Of a stretch of DNA of 64,000 nt, positions 56,079 to 64,000 are shown piece after piece. Origin of the DNA: Hygrophila difformis (taxonomy: Eukaryota > Streptophyta > Magnoliopsida > Lamiales > Acanthaceae). Made by a program: the position numbers and the translations under genes. How positions within the stretch are numbered: the stretch's first letter is position 1; every line of letters begins with the position of its first letter. The stretch covers positions 18,943,073 through 19,007,072 of the forward strand of contig JAOANR010000015.1 in assembly GCA_030278955.1 (NCBI GenBank), written 5' to 3'. Below the pieces are notes generated by a model. That model was given only the letters and a program-made list of their open reading frames with translations, made no database searches and had not been told where the DNA came from.

Positions 56079-56935
56079 AAGGAGCTTCTAAAATCTGTAT
56101 TGGGTACTCCTACATCTTTTAGGAACTTCTAAAATCTGTATGGGTACTCTTACATCTTTATGGAGCTTATAAAATCTGTATTAGTGTACCCTTACATCTT
56201 TAAGGAGCTTCTAAAATCTGTATCGGGTACTCTTACATCTTTAAGGAGCTTCTAAAATCTGTATTGGGTACTCCTACATCTTTTAGGAACTTCTAAAATC
56301 TGTATGGGTACTCTTACATCTTTATGGAGCTTCTAAAATCTGTATTAGTGTACCCTTACATCTTTAAGGAGCTTCTAAAATCTGTATCGGGTACTCTTAC
56401 ATCTTTAAGGAGCTTCTAAAATCTGTATTGGGTACTCCTACATCTTTTAGGAACTTCTAAAATCTGTATGGGGTACATCTTTATGGAGCTTCTAAAATCT
56501 GTATTAGTGTACCCTTACATCTTCAAGGAGCTTCTAAAATCTATATCGGGTACTCTTACATCTTTAAGGAGCTTCTAAAATCTGTATTGGGTACTCCTAC
56601 ATCTTTTAGGAACTTCTAAAATCTGTATGGGGTACTCTTACATCTTTATGGAGCTTCTAAAATCTGTATTAGTGTACCCTTACATCTTTAAGGAGCTTCT
56701 AAAATCTGTATCGGGTACTCTTACATCTTTAAGGAGCTTTTAAATTCTGTATTGGGTACTCCTACATCTTTTAGGAACTTCTAAAATCTGTATGGGTACT
56801 CTTACATCTTTATGGAGCTTCTAAAATTTGTATTACTGTACCCTTACATCTTTAAGGAGCTTCTAAAATCTGTATTAGTGTACCCTTACATCTTTAAGGA
56901 GCTTCTATAATCTGTATTGGGTACTCTTACTAGTA
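56079..56935. repeat. Higher-order minisatellite (about 41-bp units in sets of four)
   Basis: Units read 'aaggagcttctaaaatctgta' plus a variable tail. Four tail types alternate in fixed order: ttgggtactcc, tgggtactc, ttagtgtaccc, tcgggtactc. The sets begin at 56,079, 56,243, 56,407, 56,566 and 56,731, with spacings 164, 164, 159 and 165. The last set is irregular. It ends about 315 bp before the next ATG. Confidence 0.92.
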
Positions 56936-57249
56936 CGGGTGGTGTGGAACAATGATTATATGTGTGGAAAAAAATTACTGAATAGGACAGAAAATTGGTG
57001 AGTGAGGGTGCAAGAACTCCAGCGATTTGACCACTCCAACAGCTATGTAGCTTCCCCTTTCTGCAGAATCTCCTATCTACACTGTGTGAAAGATTGTGTG
57101 TCATTTTCCCCACGAAACCCTAATCTCCCTCTATAATATCTCCTCCAAGCCACATTTTGTCTTCTCATTCACGCCTCACTTCTCAAATTTCTCCCAAATT
57201 CGGTCTCCTCTTCTCTTCACCAAAATCTGTGTTTTTCAGGCTCCATTCT

Positions 57250-57591
57250 ATGGTTACCGCTCCACGGCCCGTTCCGCATCCCAACCCGCAGCGCCTGGAG
57301 GACTTCGACAACACCATCCGCCTGCTCACCGGCTCCGTCGCCGATCTAATCCGTTCCGACGCCCACAAAACTCGCGAGCTGGAGCTTCTGAGGGAGGAGG
57401 TGCGCGAGTTGAGGAACGCCCTAGCCCAAGCCCAAGCTCGCCAGCCCTTCCGCGCCCTCGTCGGACTTCTCATTCCGGCCGCTGTCCTCGGGATTTACGC
57501 GTGGTTTGGGGGAAGTGGCGACAACGGCGCCGGAAGAGTGTTCGACTTTGCGATTTCGTGGGTGAATGCAAGGATCCTTTATCGTTTTTAA
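57250..57591 (+). CDS. Small protein with coiled coil and one membrane helix (113 aa)
   Basis: I do not recognise a family. The first ATG of the frame (57,250) gives a Pro-rich start (MVTAPRPVPHPNPQ), a helix-forming middle with a charged heptad pattern (TRELELLREEVRELRNALAQ, about residues 41-60), one hydrophobic helix (ALVGLLIPAAVLGIYAWFG, about 69-87) and a short tail. It may be a membrane-anchored small protein. Codon use is GC-rich in the third position, unlike the surrounding repeats, and the frame is open from the upstream region, which supports a real gene. A stretch 'ctccctctataatatctcc' lies 120 bp upstream and a TATA box is not certain. Confidence 0.6.
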   Translation: MVTAPRPVPHPNPQRLEDFDNTIRLLTGSVADLIRSDAHKTRELELLREEVRELRNALAQAQARQPFRALVGLLIPAAVLGIYAWFGGSGDNGAGRVFDFAISWVNARILYRF

Positions 57592-58506
57592 AGGGCCACG
57601 GGTTGTCAATCGTTCGCTGTCATCCATGGATTGTTGGTATTAGTTATTATACAACACCCATTTTGAACTAACTCATTATTCTGAACATTACTAAGCTTGT
57701 TGGGTAATATCGCCATATGATCGGTTTCTTTAAGTCGTCACTGATATTTGTGCTAAAATCTGTGTTTTCTATGTTTTCATGTTGTAAGTATGTCTGAATG
57801 GTGCATCTGGAAGTAGTTATGTCGGTGCACGTGGTGTTTGGCTGCATTCTATTTTGCCTCGTGTTGGTACTAGCAGATCTGGACTTGGATTCTGTATTGG
57901 GTGTAAATGCCCCTTTTGTACTTATTATGGTGGTGGTGTTGTGCTACTTGATGATCTAGACTTTGAATCTGTATTGGGTGTAAATGCTCATTTTGTAATT
58001 ATTCTGGTTGTTTAATGGATGACAGTGGTTGCTATTTTTGTTTCTTGTGCTTACTATGTTGTTTACTACTCGAAAGTACCAAAAGTGCCCTGACCTTATG
58101 GTCCTACAAGGGAGAAATGGATTTAAGGTGTTGGGATCTGTGGGGACTAACATTTTAAAGTTCTTCAAATGGCACATGTCTTGTGTTGACATAATTCTAG
58201 TAGGTCTCTTTTTTGCCAACATATATGGGTAACATGTGATGCTAAATTTGGCGTATCACTGGAAGAACATTTATTATCAATATTGGGAACATTATTGAAA
58301 GAGACAGTTCAACATTAAAAAAAAGAAGGTGCTTCGGGTGACAATAACCAACCATGAAAGTTTACAAGAAAAATGGGTAGTCCAACAACAATCCCACTAA
58401 TCACTCCGTGTTCATTAGTGATTAGGATAACATAATTAATAATCATCCACTTTCATAACTCTAAACCGCATAATAATTAAATTAATACAGCACAAACCCA
58501 CATCTA
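57592..58506. other. 3' flank of the small gene
   Basis: Mostly T-rich. It contains two copies of 'tctgtattgggtgtaaatgc' (57,891 and 57,968) that share 'tctgtattgggt' with the minisatellite upstream. No gene recognised. Confidence 0.5.
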
Positions 58507-60906
58507 TTAATGCTTAATTAAGCTGTGGTTATCTGCCAGTATTGTCCAAGCAATACGTGCTCGATAGTAGCTTATGTCCACACCGCGTTCTATTGCCCAA
58601 AACTCCTGGCTTGCACGTAAATAGGCCTCACACCATAGGCATACAAACGCACCACAATCAGAAGAAGTCTCTACCTGCTGTCTACAATCTGCTACTGCTA
58701 TCAAACGACCATCAACCTCGATATTATTGCGCTTAAGCCACCCGGCGAGGAAATTTGCCTGAAATGCCAGATTGTAGGAATTCAAGGTATGAAAACATTA
58801 TAAATAATTATCGATAATGGACTGTCGAAATACATACGATGAAGCACTACGTATTCTATTAAATTATAACTTACAATTCGGGTTAAGCACTGCTTGGTCG
58901 TCGTCCCACCATGGAATCACGTGAAAAAATCTTCCTCTCATGCAGGTCTATAATTAATAGACTCCAGTGGAAACGTCTTTCATCTACGATGGGCACCATG
59001 TAGTATCGCGGTCCTTCCCGTGCTACCTGTATCATCCTGTTTAGCTCATTTCTGGTACCCAAGTTCACTTTCTGCAACAAGTCCTCGTACTCCTCAGTTT
59101 GGAATTGGAGCCGATTGTTGGTAGTGACCAATTTCAGTAAGGCCTCCTACAACACATTCAAAACATTACAACATTCTTTCAAGCGATAACAAATAGGTAA
59201 ATATAATTATTAAAGCAGCTTCAAAATTGTGCTTTACCGAGCTCCAAGCACTTATAAAGCCCATCCGATGACGAATGTTATGGGTTTTCATGTACTCATC
59301 GGATGTAATAATTATAAAAAACGCATTGACAACCTCCGAGCTAAACGGTTCACCGAACAAGCAGCCCATAAACGTGGAAACCCTGACACGATGTGGATCA
59401 CTTGCCCATATTGTCGCCCTATGGCACACAATTTAATACGAACAAGGGTAAACTTAATTAATAAGTGCAATGGGCTAGAAACAAAATAATGAATTTAGCA
59501 AACAAGCCTTCTTAATTATTTTTTTTTACCCCTGATAGCCCGTGTCCAGCAAACTGTCGAATACGGCCCGTGTTTCCTCCTCTAACAGATCCCTTCCACT
59601 ATAGTTTCGCTTCCCCCAGTATTTCTCAACAAGTCTAGCCTCAACCTGCTCGTCATCTTCGTCCTCTGCGACATCTTCCTCCCCACTCAAATCAATCTAC
59701 AAATATAAAATACAGAATGATGAACACACGAGCACCGTTGCAGAATGCATACACAACCACTCGAATGCATGTAAAATATCAAATGACTAACAATAACAAA
59801 GACAATTAACACCATGATATTTGTAACAATTTAAGTTGTAACCGAAATTACTCACCGGCTCCTTCACCACTTCAACCTTCTTCAGCAGGTTCCTCGGTGG
59901 CCGTGGGGTTGTTCAGGGGGGGTCAATGAATCCCTTGTCCATTTCTTTCTTCCTCCTATCCTTTCGGTCCTTCACGGCCTCCACTATTGAAGATAGTGTA
60001 TGCATCAAATCTTCCACCTGTCCTGCTTGCAATTCACCCCCATTTTCCACCGACTTCATATTTTCATCCCCTACATTTTGCGTTTCTCCATCACATGGTT
60101 CAGTCGTCCTACCATCATCTACCGGGTCGCACATCTCTTCAGCACAATTTATAGATGCCCCGTCTCCCGGTTCAGTCACTGCATCATTTGAACGCCCTTC
60201 ACCACTTTCTTCGCACTCCGTCGTGTTCTCCTCCTCTATGCCGCCTTCACTGGTTGTTGGACCCTCCACGTAGCTGCTATTCTCTGCAACAGTCACCCCC
60301 CTCACATTTTCCTCTCTCCCCACGTCTTCCCTCCGCTTTGTCCTCCGCTCCTCGTCCACTTTCATAACAAAATACACAACATTATCAAGATAAATCCTAA
60401 CATCTACAAACAATCTTAATGCAATTCAAGTCTTTCAAGATAACTTCTTTGCCCATTCTAAATATGTACCATAAAGAAAACTCATTATATTATATATCTT
60501 ACCGTCATCTGCTCCCTCATAAGACATTTCCAATTCCTCGCTAAACCTTGCCCCCAGCGCCTCCTCCCTCATGTCCACACCTATGTCATCACCGTAATTT
60601 TCTCCCGGCTGTTGTACTCGATCCTCCAATTGCTGCTCACGAGGCTCATCCGCCGTCTCACCAATGTGCTCCAATGTATTATCTCCATGTTTCTTGCCAA
60701 TCTCCTCTAAAACTTGCTCACCATGCACATCATCCTGCTCATCAATTACGGGAACGAGTGGTTCATTAGGATGCTCCGCAAGCTGCTCCCCACTATCATG
60801 GCCTCTCTCGCTCTCACCTTGCTCACTTATATGCTCCCCCCGCTGCTCACCACTGTCTACACCCGTCCTATCAAACTGTTGCTCATCACGCTGGTCACCT
60901 GAAACT
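58507..60906 (-). pseudogene. Ulp1-like cysteine protease gene, decaying (peptidase C48 type)
   Basis: Exons I infer on the minus strand: about 60,906-60,503; 60,358-59,856; 59,696-59,525; about 59,420-59,238; 59,146-58,875; 58,758-58,507, with phases that join. The first two encode acidic, low-complexity sequence (the second ends 'KKVEVVKEP'). The last ones give the protease: 'SSEVVNAFFIIIT', 'PIVDERRFHWSLLIIDL' (catalytic His), 'FSRDSM' (Asp), and 'SSDCGAFVCLWCEAYL' (catalytic Cys). An in-frame TGA lies at about 59,915, after GFIDPP, and a one-base loss near 58,905 breaks the frame after DSM. The start is not found. Such proteases cut SUMO, and Ulp1-like genes are often carried by plant MULEs. 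A true function here is doubtful. Confidence 0.75.
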
Positions 60907-63640
60907 TTTGACAAATTTCATTAACACGAGTATTTTTCAATAAAATATATCGGGTTTGAATTTCAAAAGATGAAGGAGTTATGATTTATGGAAGGGGTTT
61001 AGGGGTATATTTCACTTTTTATTACTCAGGTGGGATGCTTTAATTTCAAATGGCGCTGCAGTCCTCTCATGTCATGAAACTTTTGACAAGTCTCATGGTA
61101 CAACCGGAATAGATTGACCTTCAGCCTGTCACACTGAGGGTCCCCGGCATATGTGCCATGATACTTCTCATGATTTCATGTCATGAGATTACCTACCATG
61201 AAACTTTCGGCAGATTCCCACTACATGAATATTTTCTGAAAAATCACATTTTTATTTACTCGTGTTAAGAAACCGTGCCCCCGAAAGCGCACGGAGTCAA
61301 AAATTGCAGTATTTATAGTAAGTACCGGATCGCTCACTGGAGGATGTGCGATGGAAGCAGGGCCCACGCCGTTTACTAAGATTTTCCACTCGGTTACTCG
61401 ATTTAAGTTTGTGATTGACTATCAACTACTTGACAGAATTTAAACTAAGTTATGAAAGCAATTAAAATAAAGCAGATAAAATTATTCTATAAAGCGAATT
61501 AAATTTAATCTAAGAAAGCAATAAAATTATTCTAGGAAAGCGGTTAAAATTATCTAAGAAAGCAGATTTAAAATGAGACAGAAGAGACAGGAAGAAAAGA
61601 ATAAAGATTGGACACGATTCAGATGAAACACAGTTAAACTTCCATTTTGTTACGCAGATCTTTGTTTGGGATAATCCGTTCAGTTAGCTAATTCTCATGC
61701 TCTCTATACCATGTTCCCTTTAACAGACAGGTACTTACAGTAAGAGTTTACATGCTCTTAAGAAAACAAATTCTAAGATACCACAGACTCACAACTGCCC
61801 TCACATGGCCATGCTGAGGCATATTATTCATCTGTGGTGGACAAGCAACACCTGACAAATCATTTATTGACGTGTCAAGTACTCCTATCATTCCCCCATG
61901 TCACACCCAAAGATTCTAACCAAGCCCTGAACTATCCCTTAACTCTCAGTCCTAGTAGCAGTTACACAACTCTCAATACAACCGAGTGACCTCTAACGAA
62001 AGCATTTAAAAGAAAGCGATAAAAGAAAGCAATAAAGAAAGCATTTAAAATCCTATCACTCGGAGGTTTTTGAAAGTCTGACCCTGGTAGTAAAAGAAAG
62101 CCCCAGTCAGGATGGCCAGGTGTGGATCAAGAATTCCCTATTCTCGGTGAACCGCTCGCAGTGTTCACTTCTCGTTGGGTGGTTATGAGATACAAACTAA
62201 TGAAACGAACTAATAAATTAGTTCGTTCTGGATGCACTCACTCAGGACTCAAAAATAGGCTTTGGCAGAAGAAGATAGCAGTTGAAAGAATACTCAACCC
62301 TACCTTAGAAAATAACCAGGGCCCGAATGTTGTTCCTCTAGTATTATCTGTCACACCTTATCGGAATTCAAGTGGAATCTGACCCAGTGTAATATTTAAT
62401 ACAAGATTTCCAACAAACAGCAATTTTGGAAAATAATAAATCTGAAAATCATTCCCTATCAGGTACTAGACTCTCAATTAAAACACAGATCCTTTCAGTC
62501 TAGGTGAGACCTAATCGCTGACTCTGCTTCTAATTTCCCAAAATCAACCCCCAGTCGGATGTGAATTAGTCATAACTGTCGAATTTATCCCTTACTCAGA
62601 TCCGGATTTTATAAAGGAATTTTTGTTGGAAATTTATTATGAAACATCTGATTTAAATCAAGACTTCTATGTCCAAGGGAAGGATCCCAAAATAATATTG
62701 ACCACAATATCTACATAATAATATCATGCATAAATTTATAGAGAAGTGTAAAAGTAAATAACCCAAAATATAAGGCGGGTTTAGACAGAAGTTGGAACAC
62801 AAAGATGAAATAGCCGGAGATGAGAAGAATTTTGGCTAAAGAGAGTGCCAGAAATAACTAGGGTGATCTGGACTGCAAACATCTGCTATCCAGTTCCTAA
62901 TTATTCCAGATGGAAAGATTTTTAGACAGAAAGGAATTCCAAGTGACGGTGACCACCGTCATTCAGCTCCCTTTTGTCTGTGAATGGAAGAAAAACCCAC
63001 ATATTTTCTTGTTGTAATAATTCTCAAATAATGTTGGTCGACATCATTTAATAATACTACAACTTGAATTCAGGTTTGAAATTTAAGATAAAGAAAAGAA
63101 AACTGTATCCGGATAGGAGTCAGCTGAGCAGCTATTATAATCCCGGATGGACGAACCGCCAAGGCTTCCACCGGCCACTATCCAGACCATGCAAAATAAC
63201 ATCTAATAATTAATATACAGACCACGAGCTGGTTATCCGTGTGGGAATACCCGCCAACATTAATCTGATATATTCCTTATTAGCTGTTTCACACATCACG
63301 GAAAATACAAAATAAATAAAAGAAAATATTTTTGGGTCATCTTGCATGAGAGACATTGGTTTCTCATGCAAGGGTATGGAAATTATTCCATAATCACTCT
63401 TTATGTCCAAATAATCACTCATTCCATAATTAATTAATTAATTACAGTCCGGATTATATACTTAGATCATTAGAGTTTAATTATTTTTGTAGAAGAATCT
63501 TTTAATGGGAAATTGAACAAAGTTCTTTATATCAAATTAATCATGGGTTGAGATCATTGGATTTCAACCTCAAAATATTAATATAAAGGTTCAATTAATT
63601 AATGGAGTGAGATGAAGAATAAAAATTTGGCAAAAAGGTG
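60907..63640. other. Region without recognisable genes
   Basis: AT-rich sequence with repeated 'gaaagca' words at 61,440-62,050. A 'catgaaacttt' word occurs near 61,074 and 61,197, close to the upstream end of the Ulp1-like gene. ORFs such as 62,122-62,382 have no recognisable features. It may be old retroelement sequence, but I saw no clear LTR ends. Confidence 0.4.
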
Positions 63641-63645
63641 CCACC

Positions 63646-63993
63646 TTGTCGCGATGCAGAGTTTGTGTCGCGGAGCGTGGCTCCGCGACAAAGGTTTCGC
63701 GACAAAGGGGTGGGAAATAAGAGGAATGGATATTTTGAAAATTAGGGTTTGCTTTGTCGCTTAAGCAAAAATTTTGTCGCGGAACATGGTTCCGCGACAA
63801 AGAGGCATAGCGACAAAGAGGGTTGAAAATTGGTAAGGACATAATTCCTGGTCGCGGAACAAGGATTTTGTCGCGATACGTGGTTCCGCGACAAAGGTTC
63901 CGCGCCAGAGTCCTCCCAGAATAAAATTACAAGTGTTTGGGTCCTTGGTCGCTAATCAAGGGTTTTGTCGCGGAACGTGGTTCCGCGACAAGA
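63646..63993. repeat. Array of GC-rich hairpins, continuing past the window end
   Basis: Near-palindromes with TGTCGCGGA on the left and TCCGCGACA on the right lie at 63,666-63,690, 63,774-63,800, 63,868-63,894 and 63,965-63,991, spaced 94-108 bp. Half sites ('ttgtcgcgat', 'gcgacaaag', 'ggtcgc') lie between. Stem changes are paired in the first copy (GGAGC/GCTCC) compared with the second and fourth (GGAAC/GTTCC). The third has an unpaired left arm (GATAC). Confidence 0.85.
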
Positions 63994-64000
63994 TTGCTTC

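Noticed and set aside
57096..57671. 191-codon frame overlapping the small gene in another frame
   Set aside because: Low-complexity Arg/Pro/Ser-rich reading caused by GC-rich coding in the main frame.
60435..60924. Plus-strand frames opposite the Ulp1-like gene
   Set aside because: Cys/Ser/Pro-rich shadows of the acidic repeats on the minus strand.

Overview
The window is nuclear DNA from a flowering plant, most likely a eudicot. The evidence is split genes with GT-AG introns, plant-type THIM and OXP1 genes, chromovirus-type Ty3/gypsy LTR elements primed by initiator tRNA-Met, an L1-type LINE, Stowaway-like and hAT-like MITEs, and MULE and Ulp1-type genes. I cannot name the species. There is no bacterial, organellar, tRNA, rRNA or CRISPR content that I can see.

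Positions 1-24,713 are a nest of Ty3/gypsy elements, nearly all with their sense strand on the minus strand. A partial LTR (X) opens the window and is followed by a LINE reverse transcriptase fragment. Element B (3,073-20,862) has two LTRs of about 2.7-2.8 kb, an initiator-Met primer site and a polypurine tract. Only a shred of integrase and chromodomain remains of its pol. Where gag should be it has a coiled-coil ORF, and it carries an antisense gene resembling the plant putative transposon protein family. Element A (7,214-15,288) sits inside that antisense gene, with two 3,018-bp LTRs, a perfect 5-bp target duplication (CCGAG) and an intact gag but no pol. Element C (20,863-24,713) keeps an LTR, a primer site and the first part of gag.

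Positions 24,714-34,024 hold a second LINE fragment on the plus strand, then a full-length but broken L1-type LINE on the minus strand with an 18-bp target duplication. The LINE RNase H domain is split by a solo LTR (26,079-28,681, duplication CACTC). Inverted-repeat arms of about 195 bp flank the whole LINE. From 34 to 37 kb there are several MITEs and an inverted array of a short CAGAATGT-type motif.

The gene-bearing part begins at 37 kb. It holds THIM (hydroxyethylthiazole kinase, two exons, thiamine salvage), a block of decayed repeats (degenerate LTR, hAT-like element, gag remnant, MITE), OXP1 (5-oxoprolinase, one exon, glutathione recycling), a five-exon intact MULE transposase-like gene, 736-bp tandem repeats, a higher-order minisatellite, a small coiled-coil/membrane protein gene, and a decaying Ulp1-like cysteine protease gene. 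The last 350 bases are a hairpin-rich repeat.

The most unusual signals are these. First, the LTRs carry a variable cassette of short hairpins at one fixed position, and the stems change in compensating pairs while the loop stays constant. Second, the same LTRs contain a diverged repeat of about 190 bp shared between families. Third, element B combines a coiled-coil ORF in the gag position with an intron-bearing antisense gene.
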